Shown here: in pieces, positions 1 through 6,450 of the stretch
How positions within the stretch are numbered: position 1 is the first letter of the stretch
Layout of the letters: each line of letters begins with the position of its first letter
NCBI GenBank assembly: GCA_023391175.1
Contig: JAEWBL010000014.1
Span: 1-9,567, forward strand
Origin: Pseudomonadota bacterium
Lineage (GTDB): Bacteria > Pseudomonadota > Alphaproteobacteria > Rhizobiales > Xanthobacteraceae
Reading direction: 5' to 3'
DNA length: 9,567 nt
The notes under the pieces: generated by a model
Seen by the model: only the letters and a program-made list of their open reading frames with translations
Told to the model about the DNA's origin: nothing
The model's database searches: none
Position numbers and translations under genes: made by a program

Positions 1-17
1 GCGGAGAGTGTCACGGC

Positions 18-1811
18 TTAATCGCTGCTCGCGCCCTCCCCGCTCGCCTCGAAGGCGCGATAGGCGTCGTCGAGGTCGTCGAAGATCATGTCCGGGCCGA
101 TGGCATCGAGGAGCCCCGCACGGTCGAGCAGGGTGCGCACCTCATCGTGCATCTCGGCGATGCCGAACTTGAGGCCCCGGCGCTCCAGCTCCGCGCGCAC
201 CTCCTCCAGCGCCGCAGCGGCGGTAGAGTCCACCTGCGTGATGGCGCTCGCATCCAGCACCAGCCAGCGGGTGCCGGCGACCAGCGTGTCGGCGATGGCG
301 TCGATGCGGCCCTGCATGCGGTCGGCATTGAAGAACAGCAGGTCGCCCTGGATGAGCACGATGGCGAGTCCCGGTACCTGCCGCGCATCGGCCCGCCGGT
401 GCAGCTTGTAGAAGCCCTCATGGCCGGGCACCCGCCCGAGCAGCGCGTCGCGCGGATACATCATCTTGTGCAGCAGGTAGGCGAAGGTCGCCCCGATGGC
501 GACCAGCACGCCATTCAGCACACCGAGGCTGATGGGGGCGAACAGCGCGATCATGGCGAAGGCGAATTCCATGCGGCTGATGCGCCAGAGTTCACGCAGC
601 GCGGGGATGTCCACGAGGCTCAGGGCGGCCGCGATCAGGATCGCCCCCAGCGCCGGGATGGGCAGGATGGCGAGCGCCGGCTGCAGGAACAGCACGATGG
701 CGAGCAGCGCCAGCGCCGCCACCACGCTGGCGAGCTGCGAGCGCCCGCCCACGCTGGCATTCACCGCCGTACGGGAGTCCGAGGCGGTGATGGGGAAGGC
801 GGCGAACAGGCCTGCCGCGATGTTGGCGGCGCCGAAGCCCACCATCTCCCGATTGGCATCCACCGGATAGCCGCCCCGCTCGCCGAAGCTGCGCGCCGTG
901 ACGATGCCGGCCGCGAAGCTGACGAGGAAGATCGCCGCCGCGCCGATGAGCAACTGGTCGATCGCCGCGCCGCCCCCGGCCGGCAGGGCCAGCGCGGGAA
1001 GGCTGGAGGGGATAGACCCCACCACGGCGATGCCGCGCCCCTCAAAATCGAACAGAGCGGAGAGCAGCACCGAGAGCACCACGACCACCACCTGCCCCGG
1101 CACCGGCAATCGCACGCGGCGCACGAGGTGCAGCACGGCGAACATGCCGAGCGCCAGCAGCAGCGAGGGCCAGTGCACCTCATGGGCCTTGCGCACCAGC
1201 TCGATGACCGGCGCGATCAGCCCGTCCCCGACGATGGGAATGCCGGTGACGCGCTTGAGCTGGCCGACGAGGATGGACAGCGAAATACCCGCGAAGAAGC
1301 CCACCAGGATCGGCCGCGACAGGAAGGTGGAGAGCACCCCCAGCCCCACCAGCCGCGCGGCGAAATAATAGCCCCCCACCACGAGGGCGATGAGGGCGGC
1401 CACGCCCGGCTTGTCCACGGCCGCGAGGTCCGGCATGCCGGCCAGCACGGCTGCGAGCACGGTGATGGTCGCCGCATCCGGCCCCACCACCAATTGGCGG
1501 GAGGGGCCGAACACCGCGTAGGCGATGAGCGGCGCGATGGAGGCATAAAGCCCGGTCTGCGGCGGCAGGCCGGCGATGGCCGGGTAGGCGATGGCGCTCG
1601 GCAGCCCCACGGCCGCGATGGCGAGCCCGGCGGCGACATCCGTTTTGATCCAGCCCGGCCGATATCCGGCGAAGCTCGCCAGCACCGTCCACGAGGACTT
1701 CTGAGTGGACGTGCCGTCCGCTGCCACGAGTTCGTCTCCATCGGCCGGCGCACCCGGCACGTCACGCCCGGACCATGCCACCGGCCGACGGCCCGGAACA
1801 GTCCGGAACAT
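18..1811 (-). CDS. SulP-family anion transporter with C-terminal STAS domain
   Basis: An inner-membrane SLC26/SulP carrier, 597 residues, a normal length for the family. Members move sulfate, bicarbonate or other anions; the substrate here cannot be told. Visible in order: a 45-residue polar N-terminus; the transport domain (about 50-450) with the SulP signature around 83-91 (PPQTGLYAS), GPSRQLVVGPDAA at 102-114, and N320-REMVGFGAAN followed by SDSRTAVN at 344-351; then a cytoplasmic STAS domain (about 465-590) with the core strand-loop LDASAITQVDST at 519-530. The start is uncertain. ATG at 1811 has AGGA four bases upstream inside a hairpin. An in-frame GTG at 1727 (codon 29) has GGAG at good spacing and would remove residues not typical of the family. 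The gene follows the hydrolase by 20 bases on the same strand, so they may be cotranscribed, though no functional link is obvious. The stop is TAA at 18-20. Confidence 0.93.
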   Translation of the reverse strand: MFRTVPGRRPVAWSGRDVPGAPADGDELVAADGTSTQKSSWTVLASFAGYRPGWIKTDVAAGLAIAAVGLPSAIAYPAIAGLPPQTGLYASIAPLIAYAVFGPSRQLVVGPDAATITVLAAVLAGMPDLAAVDKPGVAALIALVVGGYYFAARLVGLGVLSTFLSRPILVGFFAGISLSILVGQLKRVTGIPIVGDGLIAPVIELVRKAHEVHWPSLLLALGMFAVLHLVRRVRLPVPGQVVVVVLSVLLSALFDFEGRGIAVVGSIPSSLPALALPAGGGAAIDQLLIGAAAIFLVSFAAGIVTARSFGERGGYPVDANREMVGFGAANIAAGLFAAFPITASDSRTAVNASVGGRSQLASVVAALALLAIVLFLQPALAILPIPALGAILIAAALSLVDIPALRELWRISRMEFAFAMIALFAPISLGVLNGVLVAIGATFAYLLHKMMYPRDALLGRVPGHEGFYKLHRRADARQVPGLAIVLIQGDLLFFNADRMQGRIDAIADTLVAGTRWLVLDASAITQVDSTAAAALEEVRAELERRGLKFGIAEMHDEVRTLLDRAGLLDAIGPDMIFDDLDDAYRAFEASGEGASSD

Positions 1812-1812
1812 C

Positions 1813-1829
1813 CCGTCCTGCGAGGACGG
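1813..1829 (-). promoter_or_regulatory. Perfect 7-bp hairpin just before the SulP start
   Basis: The bases form a perfect inverted repeat, CCGTCCT / AGGACGG, with a three-base loop. It fills almost the whole 20-base gap between the hydrolase stop and the SulP ATG. On the minus-strand transcript the 3' arm contains the only Shine-Dalgarno-like AGGA for the ATG at 1811, so folding would hide it. It could limit translation of the ATG-initiated form, or act as a weak processing or termination hairpin if the true start is the GTG at 1727. No T-run follows, so a classical intrinsic terminator is unlikely. The structure is seen; its role is inferred. Confidence 0.4.
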
Positions 1830-1831
1830 TG

Positions 1832-2689
1832 CTACGGCGCCTGCGCGAGGGCCAGCGCCTCCCGCGAGACCAGCGCGAGGGCCGGGCCCAGCGGATCGAC
1901 CACGTCGAAATGATCCAGCCCCTCCGGCTCCAGCAGCCGGACCGTGTCACCGGCCCGCCTTGCGGCCTCCGCATAGGCGAGGGTCATCTCCCTGCGCCAA
2001 CCGTCTTCCAGCGTCCCCAGGACGAGCACCTGCGGCATGCCCAACGGCAAGAGCCGCGCAGGCGAGGTGTGGTCGAAGAGCGGGGCCGCCTCGGCGGCCG
2101 AGGTCACGCCCAGAAGGCTGAGAATGTCGGTGCGGCCGCCAAGCTCCAGGGAGCATTCCAGGTCGTTGACCCCCGCGAGCGAGATGACGCCCTTCAGCGG
2201 CAGCGGATCGGGAGCGAAAAGCGGACTGCCGGCTTGCAGGCTGGCGCGTCCCGCCAGCCAGAGGGCGAGGTGGCCGCCGCTCGAATGGCCGATGGTTATG
2301 GCCCGGCGAAGGTCCAGCGGATGGGACCGTGCAACCTCACGCAGGTGATCGGCGGCCATCGCGACGTCACGAAAGGTCTCGGGATAGCCGCCGTTGCGGG
2401 TGCCCATGCGGCGGAATTCGATGTCCCAGGTGGCGAGCCCCGCGTCGGTCAGCGCTTCGACGAAGGGCGCGGAATAGTCCTTCGTCCAGTCCGCGAGCCA
2501 GCCGCCGCCATGCACGAAGATCGCGACCGGAAAGCCGGCGGGCGGCGGCTCGCACGGCGGCAGGCGAAGGTCGGCGAACTGCACGGGGCTGACATCGCCA
2601 TAGCGGATGCGGGCATCCGGAAGCCGCCTCGGGAGCGTCGCAGCGAGGGCATGGGAGGATAGATGGCGGGCTTCTGGAGCGGTGGGCAT
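1832..2689 (-). CDS. Alpha/beta hydrolase (esterase/formamidase-like)
   Basis: A 285-residue alpha/beta-hydrolase-fold enzyme, probably cytoplasmic since no signal peptide is seen. The oxyanion-hole motif HGGGW is at 60-64 and the nucleophile elbow GHSSGGH at 134-140, with Ser136 as predicted nucleophile. His260 in GLDHFD is the likely catalytic histidine, and an acid near Asp229 (GTLEDGW) completes the triad. The HGGGW plus GHSSGGH pattern is that of the hormone-sensitive-lipase/BD-FAE and kynurenine-formamidase-like hydrolases. No kyn-pathway gene lies nearby, so the substrate stays open. The ATG at 2689 has only a weak ribosome site (GTGAAG). The gene is divergent from the DUF2165 gene and 20 bases upstream of the SulP gene on the same strand. 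The stop is TAG at 1832-1834. Confidence 0.88.
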   Translation of the reverse strand: MPTAPEARHLSSHALAATLPRRLPDARIRYGDVSPVQFADLRLPPCEPPPAGFPVAIFVHGGGWLADWTKDYSAPFVEALTDAGLATWDIEFRRMGTRNGGYPETFRDVAMAADHLREVARSHPLDLRRAITIGHSSGGHLALWLAGRASLQAGSPLFAPDPLPLKGVISLAGVNDLECSLELGGRTDILSLLGVTSAAEAAPLFDHTSPARLLPLGMPQVLVLGTLEDGWRREMTLAYAEAARRAGDTVRLLEPEGLDHFDVVDPLGPALALVSREALALAQAP

Positions 2690-2767
2690 GCTTCACGATA
2701 GGGCGGAGCCCCGGGGGGGTGCAAAGATCGCGTTCAACCGGCGGGCGCCGATCCGAGCGATTGTGGG

Positions 2768-2796
2768 TTCGCGTCCACGACCGACCGATCTAGTAT
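2768..2796 (+). promoter_or_regulatory. Weak candidate promoter for the DUF2165 gene
   Basis: The 153-base gap at 2690-2842 lies between divergent genes and must hold promoters for both. On the plus strand the best pair I see is TTCGCG (2768-2773) and TAGTAT (2791-2796) with a 17-base spacer, matching consensus at 3 of 6 and 4 of 6. The -10 lies within a small inverted repeat, CCGAT-CTAGT-ATCGG (2785-2799), which might be an operator. A run of seven G at 2713-2719 is also present. I found no convincing promoter for the hydrolase. Confidence 0.22.
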
Positions 2797-2842
2797 CGGC
2801 TGGCGCCCCATTCACCAGGCGATCCATCGGCGGGAGCGAGGC

Positions 2843-3337
2843 ATGGTTCTGGTCCGGCTCTGCAAGACCGCGCTGGTGGCGACCATCGCCGTCTTCTTCA
2901 CGCTCGTCGCCTACGGAAACATCACGGACTACGGGACGAACTGGGCGTTCGTCCACCACGTGCTGGCGATGGATACGATCTTCCCGGATTCCACGGTGCG
3001 GTGGCGGGCGATCACCGACGAACGGCTCCAGACCGCCGCATATGTCGCGATCATCGCTGCCGAGGCCGCCGCCGCCCTCGTGCTGTGGGCGGGCGTCGCG
3101 CGGATGCTCGGTTCCCTGCGTGGCCCCGCCTTCCCCCGCGCAAAGGCGACCGCCGTCCTCGGGCTCACCCTCGGCATCCTGCTCTACGGCGGCGGCTTCG
3201 TTGTCGTCGGCGGAGAGTGGTTCGCCATGTGGCAGTCGAAGACATGGAACGGGCAATCCACAGCCTTCGCCTTCATCGGCTGGATCTCCGCGGTGCTCAT
3301 CATCCTCCTCCTGCCGGAGCAGGAGGAGGAGCGCTGA
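2843..3337 (+). CDS. DUF2165 small integral membrane protein
   Basis: A 164-residue predicted inner-membrane protein with four hydrophobic helices at about 6-25, 63-85, 103-123 and 140-158. Residues matching my memory of the DUF2165 family are NITDYGTNWAFVHHVLAMD (26-44) after helix 1 and GGEWFAMWQSKTWNGQ (123-138) between helices 3 and 4. The length fits the family. Its biochemical function is unknown. The ATG at 2843 is well supported: GGGAG at 2832-2836 with a six-base spacer. The acidic tail (EQEEER) is encoded by a GGA-repeat tract that is one arm of a long hairpin. The gene stands alone on the plus strand, divergent from the hydrolase and convergent with the binding-protein gene. Confidence 0.87.
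   Translation: MVLVRLCKTALVATIAVFFTLVAYGNITDYGTNWAFVHHVLAMDTIFPDSTVRWRAITDERLQTAAYVAIIAAEAAAALVLWAGVARMLGSLRGPAFPRAKATAVLGLTLGILLYGGGFVVVGGEWFAMWQSKTWNGQSTAFAFIGWISAVLIILLLPEQEEER
3303..3330. repeat. Perfect 12-bp inverted repeat at the 3' end of the DUF2165 gene
   Basis: TCCTCCTCCTGC (3303-3314) and GCAGGAGGAGGA (3319-3330) are exact reverse complements with a four-base loop, CGGA. Eight of the twelve pairs are G-C. The element encodes the last residues of the DUF2165 protein (LLLPEQEEE) and ends four bases before its TGA. It would fold in either transcript: as a 3' stability or terminator-like stem for the plus-strand gene, or as a stop for transcription coming leftward from the binding-protein gene. 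No T-run follows on either strand. It may also simply reflect codon choice for a Leu run followed by a Glu run. Confidence 0.6.
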
Positions 3338-3345
3338 CGCGCCCT

Positions 3346-3382
3346 GCCCGCGGCCTCGGCCTCCGGCCGAAACCTCGCGGGC
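3346..3382. terminator. Nested inverted repeat between convergent genes
   Basis: The 73-base gap between two converging stop codons holds an outer stem, GCCCGCG (3346-3352) with CGCGGGC (3376-3382). Inside it is an inner stem, TCGGCC (3356-3361) with GGCCGA (3365-3370), closed by a three-base loop. The position suggests a bidirectional transcription end or 3' stability element for the DUF2165 and binding-protein transcripts. It lacks a T-run on either side, so it is not a textbook intrinsic terminator, as is common in GC-rich alphaproteobacteria. Confidence 0.42.
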
Positions 3383-3410
3383 CTCTCTCAGGCTCCGCGC
3401 GGGCTTGGTC

Positions 3411-4664
3411 TTACTTCACAAGCGGACAATTGCCGGCCGCGAGGGGGCGAAACGCCTTGTCGGCGGGGACGGTGGCGATGAGCTTGTAGAAGTCGTAGGC
3501 CCCCTTGGACTCCGCCGGGCTCTTCACCTCGAACAGATGCATGTCGTGGATGGCGCGTCCATCCGGACGCACCGCGCCCTTGCCGAACAGCGGATCGTCG
3601 GTGGGAATCGCCTTCATGGCCTCCACCACCTTCGCACCGTCCTTGGCGCTACCCACCTTCTCCACCGCCTTCAGATAGTGCAGCAGCCCGGCATAGACGC
3701 CGGCATGGACCATGTTGGGATAGCGCCCGCCATTGGCCTCTGCGAAGCGCTTGGCGAAGGCGCGGGTCTGGTCGTTCAGGTCCCAGTAGAAGGCCTCCGA
3801 CAGGAACAGGCCCTGCGCCGTCTCCAGCCCCAGCGCGCTGATGTCATTGAGCACCATGAGCATCGCGACGAGCTTCTGCCCGCCCTTGACGATGCCGAAT
3901 TCGGACGCCTGCTTCACCGCATTGATGGTGTCTGCCCCGGCGCTGCCGAGGCCGATCACCTTGGCGCCGGAGGCTTGGCCCTGGAGCAGGAAGGAGGAGA
4001 GGTCGGAGGTGCCGAGGGGATGTCTCACGGTGCCCAGGATCTTGCCGCCGGCGGCCTTGATGGCCTCGCCGGCGTCGCGCTCCAGCGCATGGCCGAAGGC
4101 ATAGTCCACCGAGATGAAGTACCAGGTGTTGCCCCCCGCCTTGGTCACGGCGGTGCCCACCGTGTTGGCCTGGGCCCAGGTGTCGTACGTCCAGTGGACG
4201 GTGTTCGGGGCGCAGTCCTTGCCGGTGAGGTCGGAGGTGCCGCCGCCGGAGATGATCGCCACCTTGTTCTTCTGCTTGGCGATGCCGCTGACGCCCAGCG
4301 CGACGGCGGAATTGGGCACGTCCAGCACCGCGTCCACGCCGTCCGTGTCGAACCACTGGCGGGTGACGTTCACGCCGATGTCGGCCTTGTTCTGGTGGTC
4401 GGCGGCGACCAGCTCGATGGGCATGCCGGCGACCTTGCCGCCGAAATCGGCGATCGCCATCTTCGCCGCCACCACCGAGCCCGCGCCGGCGAAGTCCGCC
4501 TGCACGCCGGCCTGGTCGTTGAGCACGCCCACCTTCACGCTCTCGGCGCTCGCGCCACCGGCGAAGGCCGCGCAGACGAGGGCGGCGAGCGCGGTCGAGG
4601 CCAGAGCGGTCTTCAGCGTTCCGGACCTTGTCGTCTTCCCGGAGCTTTCAGTCTTCTTGGGCAT
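3411..4664 (-). CDS. ABC transporter substrate-binding protein, LivK/Peripla_BP_6 type
   Basis: A 417-residue periplasmic solute-binding protein of the branched-chain-amino-acid (HAAT) class. A signal peptide is clear: basic start (MPKK), hydrophobic stretch at about 17-36, and cleavage after ASA at residue 40. The mature protein begins ESVKVGVLND, the usual first strand of the fold. Further family-like stretches are ISGGGTSDLTGKDCAPNT (138-155) and SVDYAFG (185-191). Cys151 and Cys413 are the only cysteines in the mature protein and could form a disulfide. HAAT-class proteins bind amino acids, urea, aromatic acids and other carboxylates, so the ligand is open. The start is secure: GGGAGG at 4675-4670, five bases before ATG. 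It is the third gene of the operon, 74 bases after the dehydratase. No permease or ATPase genes are in the window, so partners must be elsewhere or upstream genes are missing. Confidence 0.92.
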   Translation of the reverse strand: MPKKTESSGKTTRSGTLKTALASTALAALVCAAFAGGASAESVKVGVLNDQAGVQADFAGAGSVVAAKMAIADFGGKVAGMPIELVAADHQNKADIGVNVTRQWFDTDGVDAVLDVPNSAVALGVSGIAKQKNKVAIISGGGTSDLTGKDCAPNTVHWTYDTWAQANTVGTAVTKAGGNTWYFISVDYAFGHALERDAGEAIKAAGGKILGTVRHPLGTSDLSSFLLQGQASGAKVIGLGSAGADTINAVKQASEFGIVKGGQKLVAMLMVLNDISALGLETAQGLFLSEAFYWDLNDQTRAFAKRFAEANGGRYPNMVHAGVYAGLLHYLKAVEKVGSAKDGAKVVEAMKAIPTDDPLFGKGAVRPDGRAIHDMHLFEVKSPAESKGAYDFYKLIATVPADKAFRPLAAGNCPLVK

Positions 4665-4713
4665 TCAAACCTCCCGATCCTGTCTGTTCGTTTTTTGTTT
4701 GTCGAAGGCGTTC

Positions 4714-4739
4714 AGGGCCGCCTTGTTGTCGTCGGCCCT
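4714..4739 (-). promoter_or_regulatory. Intercistronic hairpin between dehydratase and binding-protein genes
   Basis: On the minus-strand transcript a 7-bp stem, AGGGCCG with CGGCCCT, and a 12-base loop begin in the dehydratase stop codon. The 9-base CAGGGCCGC is also directly repeated (4713-4721 and 4740-4748). The hairpin is followed by an A-rich stretch, not a U-run, so full termination is unlikely. Such intercistronic stems can protect or separate parts of a message, and a binding-protein gene is often expressed more than its operon partners. That role is inferred; only the inverted and direct repeats are seen. Confidence 0.35.
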
Positions 4740-6433
4740 CAGGGCCGCATGGGTTTCAGCACGGCACCCTTGGAGAGCGGTTGCACCATGGCCGCATACT
4801 GGCCTAGCCAGCCGCGGATCTGGCTGTGGTCCGGGGCGCGCCACGTGGCGCGTCGGGTGGCGAGTTCGGCTTCGGAGACGTCGAGATCGACCCGGCGGGC
4901 GCCGATGTCGATGGAGATGACATCGCCCTCCGCGACCAAGCCCAAAGGCCCGCCTTCCGCCGCCTCGGGCATCACCTGTCCGATGGTGATGCCGCTGTTG
5001 AGGCCGGACAGTTCGCCATCGGTCACCACCGCGACGCCGGCACCGAGGCCCGCGCCGATGAGCGCCGCCATGAAGCTTGCGGCAAACACCGTGCCCGGCC
5101 CGCCCTTCGGCCCGAGGCCGCGCAGCACCACAACATCGCCGGGCGTGATGGAGTGGGTCTCCAGCGCCTTGATGGCGACGGCTTCGTCCTCGAACACCCG
5201 CGCCTTGCCGGAGAAGGTGCGCACTTCCGCCGGCACGGCGGACACCTTCACCACCGCCCCGTCGGGCGCGAGGCTGCCGCGCAGGATGGTGAGGCCCGGC
5301 TCGTGCCGGAAGGGATCGGCCAGCGGGCGGATGACGGCGCGGTCGGGCTCGGGAACGTCGGCGAGGTTCTCGCCCAGCGTCTTGCCGGTGACGGTCATCA
5401 CCGAGAGGTCGAGCACGTCGGAGAGTTCCCGCATCACACCCCGGCAGCCGCCGGCACGGTCGAGATCCTCGATGCGGTGGGGGCCGTTGGGCCGCACGGT
5501 GGTGATCTGCGGCGTGTCGTTCAACGCCTCCAGCTCAGCCACGATGTCGATGTCCATCTCGGCTTCCGAGGCGGTGGCCGCGAGGTGGCGCACGCAGTTC
5601 ACCGAGCATCCGGTTGCCACCGCCACGCGCAGGGCATTGCGGAAGGCAGCGGGGGTGAGAATCTGCCGCGGGCGGATGTCCTTCATGATGAGGTCGACGA
5701 TGGCGGCCCCGACGCGGGCGGCATTCTCCATCAGCGCCTGCGAGCCGGCGCGGATGGGCGCGCTGCGCGGCAAGGCCATGCCGAGGGCTTCGGAGAGCAC
5801 ATGCATGGTGTTGGCGGTGGCAAGCCCCGCGCACACCCCGGGGCCGGTGATGGCGCTGCAAGTCATCGCCTTGAGGTCGGCGAGCGAGATGGACCCCGCC
5901 TTCAGCGAGCCGACACTTTTGTAGACCTCCTCGATGTCCACTTCCTTGCCCGCGCAATGCCCGCCCAGTTGGTAGCCGCAGGGCAGCACCACGGACGGCA
6001 CGTTCAGCCGCGCGGCGGCCATGAGCTGGCCGGGGGTGGTCTTGTCGCAGGAGGCGAGCAGCACCATGCCGTCCAGCTCCGCGCCTTCCACCTGCACCTC
6101 GATGTCGTTCACGAGCAGGTCGCGGCTCGGCATCAGGTAGCGCGCCTGCCGGCCCGCGCTGGTGACGAAATCGGACGGCGCCACGGTGCGGATCTCGAAC
6201 GGCAGGCCGCCGGCATCGCGGATCGCCTGCTCCACCACGCGGCACACATCGTCGAGATGGGCGTAGCAGACCGACAGCTTGCTGGAGCTGTTGACGATGG
6301 CGATCTTCGGCTTCAGCAGGTCTTCCTCACTGTAGCCCATGGCGAGCCACTGGGCGCGGCGCACCGCCCAGCGGGTGGTGCCGGGCTCGAAATTGCTGCG
6401 CAGCGTCGGCATTTTCTGGTCGGCGTCGGACAT
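4739..6433 (-). CDS. IlvD/Edd-family dehydratase (sugar-acid type, atypical metal site)
   Basis: A 564-residue Fe-S dehydratase that would remove water from a 2,3-dihydroxy or sugar acid to give a 2-keto acid. Cluster ligands are Cys56 (KLSVCYAHL), Cys129 (SCDKTTPG) and Cys201 (GVCAGLATANTM). Asp130 and Lys131 are the metal ligand and the lysine carbamylated in the family; Asp88 (PSD) is the other usual ligand; Ser476 (TDGELSG) is the catalytic serine. The SCDKTTP wording is that of arabinonate/xylonate dehydratases rather than the GCDKNMPG of valine-isoleucine IlvD. The PGMPE motif reads PGTVF at 446-450, so Phe450 stands where the metal-binding Glu belongs. The start is supported by AGGGA six bases before ATG. 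It lies 17 bases after the oxidoreductase gene, in the same operon, under a GntR-like repressor. A housekeeping ilvD is unlikely given the context and divergence. Confidence 0.9.
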   Translation of the reverse strand: MSDADQKMPTLRSNFEPGTTRWAVRRAQWLAMGYSEEDLLKPKIAIVNSSSKLSVCYAHLDDVCRVVEQAIRDAGGLPFEIRTVAPSDFVTSAGRQARYLMPSRDLLVNDIEVQVEGAELDGMVLLASCDKTTPGQLMAAARLNVPSVVLPCGYQLGGHCAGKEVDIEEVYKSVGSLKAGSISLADLKAMTCSAITGPGVCAGLATANTMHVLSEALGMALPRSAPIRAGSQALMENAARVGAAIVDLIMKDIRPRQILTPAAFRNALRVAVATGCSVNCVRHLAATASEAEMDIDIVAELEALNDTPQITTVRPNGPHRIEDLDRAGGCRGVMRELSDVLDLSVMTVTGKTLGENLADVPEPDRAVIRPLADPFRHEPGLTILRGSLAPDGAVVKVSAVPAEVRTFSGKARVFEDEAVAIKALETHSITPGDVVVLRGLGPKGGPGTVFAASFMAALIGAGLGAGVAVVTDGELSGLNSGITIGQVMPEAAEGGPLGLVAEGDVISIDIGARRVDLDVSEAELATRRATWRAPDHSQIRGWLGQYAAMVQPLSKGAVLKPMRP

Positions 6434-6450
6434 GAAACGTCCCTGTCTCG

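Noticed and set aside
147..1913. 588-codon plus-strand open frame opposite the SulP gene
   Set aside because: The translation is rich in His, Gln, Gly and Asp without any domain pattern, typical of the reverse complement of a hydrophobic GC-rich membrane gene; the SulP frame explains the region fully.
4690..4700. T-rich run after a GC stem on the plus strand as a terminator
   Set aside because: On the transcribed minus strand it is an A-run upstream of the binding-protein ribosome site, and no plus-strand gene ends here.
4665..4760. Protein-like tail in another frame after the dehydratase stop, ending right at the binding-protein start
   Set aside because: It suggested a frameshifted dehydratase C-terminus, but the dehydratase ends naturally for its family (GAVLKPMRP) and the alternative frame has no domain or own ribosome site.
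2607..5924. Very long plus-strand open frame (1105 codons)
   Set aside because: It runs antisense through the hydrolase start, binding protein and dehydratase, changes composition with each underlying gene, and shows no recognisable domain. Long stop-free antisense frames are expected in DNA this GC-rich.
4739..6433. Assignment as the biosynthetic ilvD (valine/isoleucine)
   Set aside because: The motif wording (SCDKTTP), missing PGMPE glutamate, and catabolic operon under a LacI-family regulator argue against the housekeeping enzyme.
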